A DNA stretch of 64,000 bases from Brachionus koreanus (GCA_016987375.1 PJRA01000160.1:795286-859285); one strand, 5' to 3'. Shown: positions 1 to 13,479, counted from the first letter of the stretch. Numbers and translations are program-made. Notes: generated by a model from the letters alone, not told the origin.

Positions 1-48
1 TTGAATTATTTTATTATTTGAATTTGAATGTTTAATAATTTGTTTAAG

Positions 49-3000
49 TACGTAATTAAGACATCAAAATTAAACTCCATAACCCACACAATTTTAAATG
101 CTTCATTAGATGATGCAGGTCTTTATGAATGCAAGGCGTTTGACGTATCTTATTTCCCAACTAATTTTCAATCAAGGACTTTAAAAATAGACATTGGTAC
201 TTTTAAAAAAAATTGATTTTCAGGATTAATTTCTATTTTAAAGTTAATCCACATGAATTGTTTGTTGCAAAGAATTCTAGCTTTTCTTTACGATGCAAGG
301 AACATGAGTGGAAAAAAATCAAATGGGTAAATTTTTATTATATGATTTTACAAATTTTAATAAATGAATTTAAAAATATTTTCAAAAAATATTATCTTGA
401 AGGTCATTTTTAATTAAAATATTCAAAATCTTATTCTGATTAACTTATAGTTTTGATTTTTTCTATTGCTAATAACTTATGCAAAAATTACTTATAAAAA
501 AGGTTTAACGAAAGAGCTTCAGTTTACATTATTTAAAAATCTAGTAAATTAATAAAATTTGGTCATTAAAAAAACTTTTTTTTAAATATATTTATTATAT
601 TTTTATAAGGGTTCTAATGAAAATTTTACAAAAAAATTGGAGTTTTTCAGTTTTAAACAATCCGATAGCGGCAGTTATTCATGCTCTATTGATGAAAATA
701 CTGATTATAAAGTTGATGTCTTGATGATTGATAGTAAAGAAATTGAGATAAAGGGTGTTTTGGCAAAAAAAAAGTTTTCAAATATCAGGATTAATGATCA
801 AATTGATCAAAGCTGCTTAGCAATTACTAATGTTGCTGATGTTTCGCCAAATTTACAAATACAATGGTATAATGAAAATGGCGAACGGCTGAAAATATCT
901 GAGAACCTAGACATCAAAAGCTATGTGACCAATTCCAATCCTTTGTCAAAGATTTCGACTCTTAAAATTAAAAATATAAGTTTAGAAGACTTTGGGTTGT
1001 ACGAATGTCGAATTTCTTATTTCTATACAATTAAGGCTATAGAGTTTGAAATTCACAATTCTTATAATAAAATTCAACCTGAATTAAACGAGAAGAAAAT
1101 TGAATTATATCAAGGAGAGTATTTTGAGTTGATTTGCTCAACTGATGAAAAAATTGAGAAAGAATGGCAAATAAATAATCAAAGTGTAGAACTTTTTGAT
1201 GGCATTAATATTAACGACAGTACATTGATAATAAATAATGCAAGTCTTGAAATGAATGGATCTATATCATGTAAAACACTTAAAGATGGAATTCAAAGAT
1301 TTAAAATAATTCCACTAATTGTAAAACCTGTTCTAAGCGTAAATATATCATCAAACTTTGATATCTTAAATGATGTAATCAAAATCGAGTCAGAAACTCA
1401 TTTGGAAATACAATGTTTTGGCCCGTTAGATGAAACTGTTAAATGGTCTAAAAATAATGAATCAAATTTTACCTCTGAAAATGGACTATTGTTGTTTAAC
1501 TCTGTTACATTAGATGACACCGGTCTTTACATATGTCAATCAGAAAATGAAAGAATTAAATCAAAAATAGTAGAAATTGTTGTATTCGAAAAAGAAATAT
1601 TTACAACCAACATTGGAGTCACTCAACAATTAACAAAAAAATATGTTGTCAAAAATGATACTATTTTGGAAATCGAAAATGGCATTGATGTTATTATTTA
1701 TTGCATTACTGACCAAGAAGTAGAGGGTGTAAGTTGATTAATTATTTAATTTTTTTTTAATCATAAAAAAAATATTTCTTTGTTAAGTTTTCGTCAAATT
1801 ATTTTTGGATAAAAAAAAATAAAGCTAAAATGGCCATTAATGCCGAAAGAGAATTGAACAAATTAACTATTAAAAATTTTGATAAAGATAATATAGATGA
1901 ATACGAGTGCAAATATGGCGATTATATAGAAAATAGTATTACTTTGACACTTATGATCAAAGGTGAGTTGAATTTTAAAACTAAATTTTATTTCTTATTA
2001 CTATTTTACTTTGTTTAAAGATGGTATACAACCACCTAAAGTCAATTTAGAAGAAAAAAATATACATTTAAATTATGGTGAGAATAGAACAGTTGAATGT
2101 AAGGTAATGGGAAATCCAAAACCTAAAGTTTATTGGCTGTTCAAAAATGAATTGATTGATAGTAATAAAAATTTTGAAATTCTTGGTAATAATTTGTACA
2201 TCAAAAATGCTGATGAAAATACAAATGGTGAAGTAACGTGTCGAGCAGTTGGAAAAGATGATGCTTTTGATGAGAAAAGTGCATTAATTTCTGTACAAGA
2301 TAACAGAATTTTAGTTAAAATTGAACCAAACGAAATAATAGTTCCAGTTGGGTCAGACATTAACTTGAGATGTGATATAATTCAACCAAATATTGGCAAT
2401 ATGCCCAACTTAAAATATGTCTGGACCAAGGATGACGCTATTTTAGACTCTTTTAATCAACGTCAAATAGATTTTAAAGCTTTGTCATTGAATCAATCTG
2501 GCAATTATGGTTGTCAAGTGTTTGATGGTGAAAGAAAAAGTGAAATCCAAAATTCAATGGTTAAAGTTATTCAAACCCTAGATACCGTTATTATTACATC
2601 AAATTTTAAAATTGACTATCAAAATCAAAAATTGGTTGTAAAAGAATCAGATAAAGTAATTTTAAAATGTGAGTCTCAAGCTGATGAAAGTCAATTTTAT
2701 TGGAAAATTAAAAGCATGAATGGTTATTCGGAAAAATATGGAAAAGAGCTTATTTTAAACAATGTAACACCGAATCAAAGTGGAAATTATGAATGTATTG
2801 TTAGAAAATCTGAAAATGAAAAAGAATTGAAATATGCTGTTAAGTTATTTGCTCTTGTATACGAGCCATTAAAAATTAAAATAGATCATTTTTTTCAAAA
2901 TGATAATCTTAAAATGACTTGCAATATAATCCAAGGTTTACCTAGTCCAAACATTACCTGGACCAAGAATGACTTTGAAATAGAGAATATTATTGAAGAA

Positions 3001-6000
3001 ACAAAAACACATTATCATTACTCTATTTTAATAGACCAAACAAACAAAGCTAATTTTGGTGTTTTCAAATGTACAGCTAAAAATGATTTAGAAGAAGTTT
3101 ATGAAGAATTTCATTTTGGTATTTGAATTTTTATTTAAAATCAATTTAAAAAATTAATTTACATGTTTTTAGTTTCTAGTCAAACCCAACTTCAAACTAC
3201 AACAACTTTGCCTACTTCTACAACAGCTTTGCCTACTACTACAACTGCTTTTGTTCCTGTTATTGCTAATTGGTCAATGAATATAAACAGTAGTGTCAAC
3301 TACGAATTTCACGCGGGATCTAACATTGAAATAATTTGCAACTCATTTAGTCATTCCAACAAGGTAAATTTTAGAATATTATTTTTTTTTCATTTTCTAC
3401 TAATTAAGAAAAAATCGAAAATTCTGAACGTTAATTTTAACTCAAATTTCAAATTTTCGGATATTTAAAAAAAATTCTTAAATTTAGTATGTTATCTATT
3501 TAACATGTTAATATTTGGTTCTAAACTTATAAATGAAAATTAAAAATGCGATTACTCATAAAACTCTAGATTTTCGTGTACTTAAACTTCAAATTGCCCA
3601 TCGCAATAGTAATATAATATTTGTAGCATATTTAAACAATTTTAGATTTCATTTAAAAAATAAAATATTAAATTCTAAGTTAAAAGATCAATTCAGTTTT
3701 TTCAGTTTTAAAAAATCTATTAAAAATTGATTCAATTAAACGATTTAAATAAATATTTCTAAAATTAAAATTAACATTATTAAAATTGATCATTCTCATT
3801 TTTACTTGTTTATTTGATTTTCATTCTATTTGAGAATTAGTTTGTTTAAATTTAGTACAAATGACGAGCATTTCATTTTATTACCAGATGGGAAAAATGC
3901 AATAACCATTTTTTGGCACAGTAAAATTTTGACCAAATTACAGTTTTCAAATGATGAAATTTGAAAGCGCCTTTAATTATTATTGAAAAATAAAATCTAA
4001 CCCTTTTTTGGTACCTAATTTCCATGAGAAATTATTTTTATTAAAGTAGAAGATAAACTAAATATTAATTTATTTCTTAATTTAATAAAAAAAAATTTAA
4101 ATAATATTTTTAAATGCTTCGAAGACTTAAAAAGTCTTTTTGGAAACTAAAAATTATTATTATTTTATTATACTAAAAATTAAATTTTATTGAATATATC
4201 TAAAAGTATTATCAAACATTAAAGAAATAACATTAATTTATTAAGCAACTATTTTTATCTTCTATTTTTATAAAATTTTTATTAATTAAAAAAAAGAATA
4301 AAAATTTAATCAAGAATGATTTAAAATTCAATTGGAAAGCAAAATTTCATAAACAATTGCCATCAAATGTTAAAGCAAAAAGCAATATTTTATCTATAGA
4401 AAATTTGAATTTTGAAAACGAAGGTCAATACGAATGTAAAATTGATAACAATTATGACATGAAAACAGAAAGTGTGATAGTTAATCTTATAGTTAAAAGT
4501 AAATACATTTTATTTTAATACAAAAAAGTTTAAATTTTTATAGACACTAAAAAAAAAATCAATTAAAATATCAAGAATTAAAAATAGATTTTTCTACTGG
4601 AAAAAGAAAAAGTTTAAATAAAACAAAATAAAAAAAAAACACTTTAACTTAAATAATAATTAAATTGAATATTTTAAGGAAGACCCGAATCTCCCACTGC
4701 TGAAATTATAACAAAAATTATTGACCTGGAAAAAGAGAAAAAAATAAGTGTCAATTGTTATACCAAAGGGTATCCGAGGCCAAAAGTAATCTGGCTTTTT
4801 AATGGAAAAGAAATAAAAAACCATCCGAATTTCTATAGTTTCAGTAATTCTTTACTTATTCGCAATCCTAATATAGATCTGAATGGATATATAACTTGCC
4901 AAGCCATTGGTCATGAAAACAAAATAGCTGAATCAAGTGCTATTTTAGTTTATGCATATGAAACGCATCCAATAATTGATTTGTCTATTGATAAAAATAA
5001 TTTAACTATTGGTTCATTAGCTATGTTGAACTGTAATATCAGAAATAAAAAAAGTTTATGGATAAGAGAATTTTTTTATGATTGGTTTAAGGATGGAAAA
5101 TTAATCGAGCAAGAAACCAATAATCAAATTTATCAATTAAATGTCACATCAACTAGCGACTCTGGATTTTATTCGTGCCAAGCTAGAGATGCCAAAAATA
5201 TTCAAATTAGCAATAAAGATGAAATATTTTTACAAGTTTATGAAAAAATTGAAATTAAAATAAAATTTGAATCAAATTTTGAAATAAATGATAAAACAAT
5301 AAAAGTTAAAGAAGGAGACAACGTTACAATCAATTGTATAACAAATGAAATAAAAAATCATAAAATTCAATCTAGATGGGTCTCAGAAAATATTTATACA
5401 GATCTATCGAAATTTGGTGTCTCGTCAAATGGGACATTTAGAATTGTTAATGCTAAATTAGAAGATTCAGCTAAATACATATGTCTGTCTAGCTCAAATG
5501 ACTCAAAAGTTGATTCTGTCAGAGATTTTGTAAGTATTGAAGTTGAAAGATATGAGCCCATTGAATTGTTTATTTACCAACATGACCAAGAGCATCAAAT
5601 AGAAGTCGATTGTATTTTTGAGGGCTATCCCGAACCGAATCTAAAATGGATTACTAAAAATAATAATTCATATGTTGATCTAAATCAAAAAGAAATTCCA
5701 TTTGGAGGTATTAAGCTGATTTTAAACAAGACTGAAACTCAAGATATAAAAAATTTTGAATGTATAGCTGAAAATAAATTTGAAAAAAAAGTACAAGAAA
5801 TAAATTTATCAATGGGTAAAATACCACATCATCCAGTGCATATTACTGAGGAAATATCCGAAACAACAAAAATTTCTGATACATTTGATTTTACTCATTC
5901 AAGTTCAAATCAAATTCTCTTAAATGAATCGCGAAACTTTACAAAATCGAAATCTACAAACCAAGGTTTATTAATTTCTACTGCTGAAGAAACTACAGAT

Positions 6001-8991
6001 GCTATCTTTTATTCCACTGCAACCACTGAAACCACTACCACTTCTACCACTACAACCACTACTACTTCTACCACTACAACGACTACCACTTCTACCACTA
6101 CAACCACTACCACTACTACAACCACTACCACTACTACTACTACAACCACTTCTACTACTTCAACCACTACGACGTCAAAGCCAAATGTTAGGAAAATGAT
6201 TATTAACAGCGACAAATTACTTTATCTCAATTTAGGAGAAAACATAGATTTGGAATGCAATTTACCAAACATGGAAAATAAAGTAATTAAAAAAACAAAA
6301 CATAACCACTCTTAATTGTTCATCATTTTTTTTACAAGCTTAGAAATTAAAAATATTCAAAAATTATTATAAGATATTTAAATTGTTTTTGAAAATTTTA
6401 TTTTATTTGGCAAGTTTTTAACTTAAAAACAGGAAAATTATTAATTTTTATTAGACTTTTATTTGATTTTTAAAATAACAAAATATTAAAAATATTTTCA
6501 TTAATTTTTAAAAAACTAACTTTAAATTGTTTTATAGAATCTGATCACAAGTTGGTACAAACCTAATAGTCAAGCTTGGCCAAAAAAAATCTCTCGTAAA
6601 AATCAGCTGCTGCAAATTCGAGACTTTGATCTTTATATAAGTGGAAGCTATTTGTGCTCAATTTCATCAACATCTGAAACAAAAACTTTTAATTTAACTA
6701 TTAAGTCAAAGAATGAAGGTCAAATCCATGTTAGATTAGATCGAAACTATTTTGAACTCAACGATAACCAAAACATTAAAATTTCATGCGAAACTTACCC
6801 TGAAATTGGTGATGATCAAAATCTAATTCAGAATATTCAATGGCTAATTAATGACAAAGACATAAGTAATTACTATAATGTGTTTGAATATAGCAACAAA
6901 CTAGTTGTAATAGGTGCTAATCAAAGTCTACATGGAGTTGTTACTTGTAGGGCAATAAGCAAAAAGGGTCATTTTGTTGAAGACACTGCTGTCATTCGAA
7001 TGAACAGACAAAAAGCTTTGTATATTGACATTTACCCGAAAATTTCCAATCCTATCATTGGTGATGAGATTGAAATTTTGTGTACATTAGAATCACTTAG
7101 AGACAACAAAGATTTATCTAATGTAGAATTTGAATGGAGAAAGGATGGAAGCTTGATACGCGAAAGCGATTTTTTAACAATCAATAAGAATGGAAGCTTG
7201 AGTCTTACAATCACTTCATTACAAGATTCCGGATTATATACTTGTCAAGCATTTGATCAAGCAAATCTAAAAAGCAACATTGGTAAACTAAACATCGATG
7301 TTTTAGAAGATAAAAAAGAAGCCTCTCAGATCAAAATAGAATCTGATAAATTAATACAAGATAAAAAAATAATTTTAAAACAAAGAGATAATGTCACTTT
7401 AAATTGTTTGATTAATTCAAGTGAACCAGTTGTACAGCCAAAATGGTATATGATTGATGGTTCTTTAGTTTCAGATTATCATATTACATCTAAAGATGGC
7501 TCAAGATTGACCATAAAAGACATTCAACCAGTTCATAGTGGACGATATTCGTGTTTAAATATGTTTGATATTGACAATTTTCAAAAATCTAGTGACCATG
7601 TTGACATAATAGTCGAAAAATATGTTCCTATTGAAATTTATACAGAATCTCACGAAAATGATGAGAATTACATAATTGAATGCTTTATTAAAAATGGATA
7701 TCCAAATCCAGAGTTAAATTGGATCTACAACAAGTCAAGAAAATACAAAGTTAACAAATTTGTGGATCATATTGAAATTATTCTGAAAAAGGAAGATGCT
7801 GATATATATGGTTCTTATGAGTGCAAGGCCAGCAACAAATATGAAACTAAATCTAAAACTTTTAATCTTGAAAAAAATAAGCCTCAAATAGAAGAGTTTA
7901 GTGTAGAGATAGAGAAAGATAAAATTATTTTATCTGAAGGTGAAAGCTCTGAAATTTATTGTAACATAATTGGAAGCTCTTTAGATAATAAAAAAATAGA
8001 ATGGTTTTTAAATGACGAATTTATTAGTTTGAAGAAAAATTTTAATTTTAAAGCTTCTTTTAATGTATTGAAAATAGAAGATATTAAAAAAGAACAGAGT
8101 GGAACGATAAAATGTACTATCTATAACTATCCACAGAATAAAAGTGATTCGGTTGTCTTAGAGGTAAAAGAGAATAGAGAAATCTATAAAGTAGAAATTG
8201 AACCAAAAGACCCTCAGTATTTCGAAGGTGATTCATTTGAATTTAAGTGTATAATTAAATCAAACTCCATGATAAATAATAATCCAAGATATCTAAAATA
8301 TACTTGGTTTAAATCAGGCGAAATTATAGGAAATGAGTCAAAATACGAAATGAAATATATTCGCTTTGGTTCAGCGGGAGATTATTACTGTAAAGTTGAA
8401 AATAAATTGACTGGTCGCTCCAGCAATTTAGCTAAAAGTAGATTGACCACATTGTCAGTGCCAACTAAATTTATCAATCAAGGTGAAAATAAAACTCTAG
8501 TATGCGATCTTGAATTTAAAAATTATACAAAATATGAATGGAGTAAAATTGGAATGGATCTAGAAAATGACACACATAAACCGGAAGAAAAACTATTGCA
8601 TATTAGAAATTCGAGAGTCAAAGATCGCGGGGATTATGTGTGCAAAGGCTTTTATAATGATAAAGATTTTCACATAAAATACATCCGAGTAGAAGTAAAT
8701 AGAGTTGAAAAGCCCAAAATTATTACGAGTCCAAGTCAAAAGACAATCGATTCCTTTAGAAAATATCCATCAGTTAGATGTGAAGTGGTGGCTGGCATAC
8801 CTCCACCAACAGTAGAATGGAAAAGGGTGGACGGAAAGCCAATGTCAAATAGAGTAGAAATAAGACATAACACTCTAAATATTAAGGATACTCAAGCGGA
8901 AGATGTTGGCATTTATATATGTATTGCTAAAAATGATTATGGCGAAGATTCAAAGCAAATAATGATCAATAAACCTTTTTCATTATACTGA
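49..8991 (+). CDS. Multi-Ig-domain secreted/matrix protein, perlecan-like paralogue (gene A), 5' end outside window
   Basis: Predicted exons: 49-196, 244-326, 610-1728, 1788-1962, 2021-3118, 3173-3363, 4315-4498, 4679-6282, 6538-8991; all junctions are GT-AG and phase-compatible. The product seen has about 24 Ig modules, each with a first Cys, a Trp and the D-x-G/A-x-Y-x-C signature (for example DAGLYEC, DSGLYTC). A four-Ig block occurs three times (from about 2021, 4679 and 6700). The first Ig of each block has a V-x-W-L-F or W-L-I-N core and ends in T-C-(R/Q)-A. Thr-rich linkers follow the first two blocks. The last Ig (about 8710-8970) is perlecan-like (PPPTVEWKR). There is no LG, EGF or TM segment, so the protein is probably extracellular, but the signal peptide would lie upstream of base 1. 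The stop at 8989-8991 is followed by AATAAA at 9029. The block is shared with the perlecan at 24.6-42.8 kb, which suggests duplication. The Ig identity is firm; a matrix role is inferred. Confidence 0.85.
6016..6174 (+). repeat. Thr-codon minisatellite (mucin-like linker) in gene A
   Basis: Imperfect tandem ACC/ACT/ACA codons with occasional TCT/TCA give a tract of about 50 Thr with scattered Ser between the second Ig block and the next Ig. A shorter Thr-rich linker lies at about 3190-3250. Such tracts are typical O-glycosylated spacers. The repeat opens long spurious reading frames on both strands (a poly-Val frame on minus, a Leu/Pro-rich frame on plus), which are shadows. Confidence 0.9.
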
Positions 8992-10587
8992 TCAATTTTT
9001 ATTTTAGATTTAATTTTTAATTTAGTTTAATAAAAGTTAATTAATTGAATATATTTTTGATAAAAATTTTCTATATAATACTTTAGCAAAAATTATGATA
9101 AAAAAAATAAGTATTTCAAATATTAAATTAAATAAAATTTATAAAATCGAGAAATTGAGTTATATAATTTAGCATTTTTTAAAAGATTGGATATTTTTGA
9201 TATTAGAATCTCTGTGATTTTTAAATTTAAAGTCATATTTTATTAAATATTTTTCAAAATTTTATGATTAACTCTATGCTTATTTAATTATAAAGAATTT
9301 CATATAATGAAAATTTTGGTACTTATACGTTTTTATTAGAAAAAAGACTCGTCAGCAACAGTAGTAATTCATGTAGGTAGAAAATGTGCTAAAAGTTAGA
9401 AGGATACAAGATTGAGTTAAAAAATCTAATAAAGGTTAAATGTCCTTCAAAAGAAGAGAAAGTCTGATAGACGATGCATTCTTGATCAGAATTCTATATG
9501 TTCAACTGTTGAGAGCTGCGCTAAGCTTACTAAGAAATTATTTTAAAATCCTCTAGATGAAAGGTTTTTCAGATGCATCATTACTTGTGACAAGAATTGA
9601 ATAAATCGAAGATAACACGATTTTCGAAATTATGATAACTGAAATTAACTAATCAACTAAGCCTCTCGTGAAAAGACGATAATTTGTTACAAAATGATGT
9701 TGTTTGTTTGATGGAATTTTCAAGGGGTATTTTTCTTAGAAGACGGCATTTTACTAGCCAAGACAAAGCTGTTTAATGGTTTCGTGAGTTTTTTGACTGC
9801 AAAAACCGTCAATGGTCTAACATAGAAAATACTCACTGATAGATGGCCAAAGAATATAGAAGCATATTGGTTTATATTTTGAAGTTTAGCTAGCTTTTGC
9901 TTTTTACTAAAAAAATACCACTATTTAATATCAAATTAAAATTTTATTCTTTAATTCTTTAGAAGAATTTAAATTTCTTATTTTTAAAATATTTTGAGAT
10001 TTATAACACAACTTCAACTAAACTTCCAACAAAAAATTGCTTAAAATTGAGTCATAGATTGACAATAATCGGGCAAATAGTTTTTTTTAATCAATTAATA
10101 AGCAATTTAACTTAAAAAATAAATAGCTTGCAAAACTTGGCATTTTGCTCTTTTTAATATTGGTTCATAAAAAAAGACTTTTCAAGAATTTTTTTCTTTT
10201 AAAAATTTTTTATAAAATAAAAATTGTCAACACTTAGTAAAATGTATAGCAAAAAAGAGCCAAGTATTCTAAACTTTGAAAAAATTAGTTATTACTTATA
10301 GTTTTTATGAAATTAACTGGTTAACCAACGCTTGGTCGATCAAATTAAAAACCAAATATTGGTTTTTACTTATTTATCCTCCTAATAATATTTTTAAAAA
10401 AGGAGACTAATTAAAGTAGAATATAAATCTGGTTTAATTGAAACCGTAAAAGGAAAAAAATAATCTCAGTAAATTTTTATATTTAAAAATAAAAAAAAGG
10501 CTTTTATTGTATCATTTTTTAAACATATTAAAAGCATTAATCAAACAGATATTTTTATTTATTTATTCAAAATTTAGCAAAAAAAGA
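8992..10587. other. Intergenic; possible decayed coding debris at 9360-9890
   Basis: Mostly AT-rich with no intact reading frame. Bases 9360-9890 are less AT-rich than their surroundings. They give short open stretches broken by stops, for example RRHFTSQDKAV then stop then WFREFFDCKNRQWSNIEN near 9738-9830. This looks like a decayed mobile-element or gene fragment, but I cannot assign a family. Nothing else is recognisable. Confidence 0.3.
9029..9034 (+). terminator. Poly(A) signal of gene A
   Basis: AATAAA lies 38 bp after the gene A stop codon. It supports a short 3' UTR and the end of the gene here. Confidence 0.5.
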
Positions 10588-12843
10588 ATGATTTATCAAA
10601 CTGCTGTTTTTTTATTTCTTTCAAGATTTATTCTAAGCTTAGATGTTTTTAAATGGCCAAATTGTAGTGGACAAGTTTCCAAATTCACTCTAATAAAATT
10701 TCCGAAAAGCGTCACCGAATTACAAGAGGAAAATTTTGGTTTTGTTGTGAAAAATTTTGACTCCTTTTCGCAAGTTAAACTAGAATGTGTTGAGATTAAA
10801 GAAAAATTTAGCGATTTTGAAATAAAATTTGTTCCGAATAATCAAATTGATTTAACAAATGATTTGAAGTTCAATGCTAAATTAAAAAAAATAGATTTTA
10901 TAGTTATGCTTTTTAACAGCATTCGATCTATACAAAATAATCTAACAATATTTGAGAATTTTACAGGTAATGTTCTTCTTGAATTTATTTATTCTAAAAT
11001 AGATTTAAGCTTAAAGTGCAATTTACTCTCGGCTAAAGAATTTACATTGTTTCAAAATTGCTATTCGATTTCTTTCAGAAGTGTAAAATATAAAACGAAC
11101 ATTTGTCCTTTAATATTTTATAATACAAATATCAATATTTTAAATTTTAATTCAATTTCAGATACATACATTTTTAAAAATAGTGTTAAATTTGTAAACT
11201 TAAATACTTCAATGGAAGCAAACATAGATGAGCTTTCTCTTAGTGGTCATGAATTAAATATTTCATCAAATTTAGTTGATATCAATATTTTTAAAAATTT
11301 ATCTTTCTTAATACTAAGGGGTCACATTAAAAGTATTGACTGGCCTGTTATAATCGAATTAAATAGCTTAACTACTTTAAGCATTACCATATATAAAGTA
11401 AGAAATTTCTTATTCAAATATAATGAATGGTTCGAAAAATGGGATGAAAAATTAGAAAGGAAAGTCTACATTAATTTGGGCATTATTGATGATTATGCAT
11501 TTCCAGATGAAGATTTTTGTATTTTTTACAAATTTCCATCATTTCACTTAATAAAATACAATTTATTCATCAAAAATAATGATTATCTTTGCACCTGTGT
11601 TTTACAGTGGCTTGGTAAATGCTTTTCTAAAGCTTTAAACAATTCGTGTAAAAATGAACAATTTTTTAACAATTGTAAGATTGAAGATCGTGTCCTGTCT
11701 AAAATAAATAACAACTTCAAATTTAAACTTAATTTTTACATTATTGGAGCAATTTTGAGCTATATTAGCTCAATTGGTTATTTAATATTTTCTTTAACAG
11801 GTTTATCATCAAATCTATTAAACATTTATATAATTGATAAATGCAAAAAAATAAGCGTTAACGATAAAAATAAATTTACGTCGATACTATTGAATTCTAT
11901 GATTTTGAGTTCAATTGTTAATGTTTTGTATTGCTTGATTATGGGTTTTCACCTGATGAATTCATGTGCCTTAATAAATGGAATATTTTGTTCAAATCTT
12001 TATGGTAATGTGTTAGTTCAATATTATGAAATATATATGGTTGATTTTTTAGGTGGTATTTTAAAAACTTTATCAAATGTATTAAATGTTTGGATTTCTG
12101 TATTTCGATGTGTTATACTTGATAAAAATTCAAGACTTTTTTGTTTGGTTAATGGGTTAATAAATAAATTTAAAGGAAAATTGAAAAAAATGCTTTTTTT
12201 TGTTTGCATTTTATTAATTTTTACACTGTCAAATTGTGACAAACTAAATGCATCGATTGGAAATTTGACAGACGGCAATTTTGATCCTGATTATTTTGGC
12301 ATTCCAATGAGAAATTGGTTCATAACTGAAAATATTGAAATTTCGAAAGACATCTATGGATTGGAATATAAAGTTCTTACCAAAAATAGATATTTTTTTC
12401 TATTTGTTATTAATGTTCTATTGAATGGCATAATTCTTTGGACAATTTTAGTTTTTTCGGATTTTTATTTGCTTTATAAGTTTAAAATTCAACTTAAGGC
12501 GAGTAAAGCGTTTTGGATTAAAACATCGATGCAAGGAACAAAAAAAGATCGTTTGATCAAAATTCATGATAAATTAGTTAAAATGTCTGTAAAAATTTGG
12601 TTTAATAATTTCATACTCGTTTTATTTCGATTATTTGAATTGACAATTGCTATCTTTATATTTTCTATGGTAATATTTTATAATTTTTGTCAGGATTCAG
12701 AAAAAATTTGTGATAATTTTCTAGATTTTGACAACCTTTTTTATCTTATTACATGTTCATATTCGATAGTGATTTATTATTTACTAAACAAATCATTTAG
12801 AGATATTCTAAAAAGAATGCTTGCTCGTAAACAAAATCTTTAA
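10588..12843 (+). CDS. Seven-transmembrane receptor with leucine-rich ectodomain (rhodopsin-like GPCR, lineage-type)
   Basis: Single exon, 751 aa. I chose the ATG at 10588 because it opens a signal peptide (MIYQTAVFLFLSRFILSL); the frame upstream has no other ATG. The ectodomain (about residues 20-375) is Leu/Ile/Asn-rich with irregular LRR-like periods. It ends in a Cys cluster resembling an LRR C-terminal cap (YLCTCVLQWLGKC, then NSC and NNC). About seven hydrophobic helices follow: near YIIGAILSYISSIGYLIF, ILLNSMILSSIVNVLYCLI, the VDFLGGILKTLSNVLNVW region, KMLFFVCILLIFTL, FLFVINVLLNGIILWTIL, LVLFRLFELTIAIFIF and FYLITCSYSIVIYYLLN. The tail NKSFRDILKRML resembles the helix 8 after TM7 of class A GPCRs. 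There is no clear DRY; the position after TM3 reads F-R-C. Ligand unknown. The seven-helix topology is well supported; the class A assignment is moderate. Confidence 0.7.
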   Translation: MIYQTAVFLFLSRFILSLDVFKWPNCSGQVSKFTLIKFPKSVTELQEENFGFVVKNFDSFSQVKLECVEIKEKFSDFEIKFVPNNQIDLTNDLKFNAKLKKIDFIVMLFNSIRSIQNNLTIFENFTGNVLLEFIYSKIDLSLKCNLLSAKEFTLFQNCYSISFRSVKYKTNICPLIFYNTNINILNFNSISDTYIFKNSVKFVNLNTSMEANIDELSLSGHELNISSNLVDINIFKNLSFLILRGHIKSIDWPVIIELNSLTTLSITIYKVRNFLFKYNEWFEKWDEKLERKVYINLGIIDDYAFPDEDFCIFYKFPSFHLIKYNLFIKNNDYLCTCVLQWLGKCFSKALNNSCKNEQFFNNCKIEDRVLSKINNNFKFKLNFYIIGAILSYISSIGYLIFSLTGLSSNLLNIYIIDKCKKISVNDKNKFTSILLNSMILSSIVNVLYCLIMGFHLMNSCALINGIFCSNLYGNVLVQYYEIYMVDFLGGILKTLSNVLNVWISVFRCVILDKNSRLFCLVNGLINKFKGKLKKMLFFVCILLIFTLSNCDKLNASIGNLTDGNFDPDYFGIPMRNWFITENIEISKDIYGLEYKVLTKNRYFFLFVINVLLNGIILWTILVFSDFYLLYKFKIQLKASKAFWIKTSMQGTKKDRLIKIHDKLVKMSVKIWFNNFILVLFRLFELTIAIFIFSMVIFYNFCQDSEKICDNFLDFDNLFYLITCSYSIVIYYLLNKSFRDILKRMLARKQNL

Positions 12844-13479
12844 AATAAGCCAAAGAAAGGAATAGTCGACAAAAATCTTTTTTATCGATTCAATAGTTAA
12901 AATTGAAAAAAATAACAATTAAATTATTAAATGAATATTTGGGTCTAGCAAATTAAAATTTTTTTATGCTTTAAAACAAGACAGAAAGCAACCATTTCAG
13001 TATTTAATTTGAAATTTTCTATATTTCTATATTGATTAAATTTTTCAATGAGAAAATATTGAATAGATTTAACTGTAATCTTTTCTATTTTAAATAATCA
13101 GATTTCTGGAATAAAAACAACCAGCTTGTTTAGAATGATATTTCATGTGAAAGCAATTAAATATTTGATTAAATTTTTCAAAAAATAAAATATTTTAAAT
13201 TAAATCGACACTTAATTTAATAGATTTGAATCTGATCCAAAGTCATTTAGTTAAATTCAAATTTAAATTTTTGCCTTTTTTATAATTCTAATAAATTGTC
13301 TAAGAATCAGATCATCTCAAATAATAAATTAGTTAGTATTTTTACCATTATTAAATCCGACTTCTTATGTGTCGCCAAATGAACGATTTAAGCTTACAAT
13401 TTCTTTTCACATAATAGAGTTATTATTTAAATTAAAAAATTTGAATTTTTATTTTTTATGTTATTATTGAATAAAATAT
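12844..13479. other. Intergenic spacer
   Basis: AT-rich sequence between the receptor and Gemin8. It holds the probable Gemin8 poly(A) signal (TTTATT on plus at 13448-13453, AATAAA on minus). Nothing else is recognisable. Confidence 0.5.

Noticed and set aside
6009..6215. Long poly-Val frame on minus and Leu/Pro-rich frame on plus over the Thr tract
   Set aside because: Both are shadows of the ACN repeat that encodes the Thr linker of gene A.
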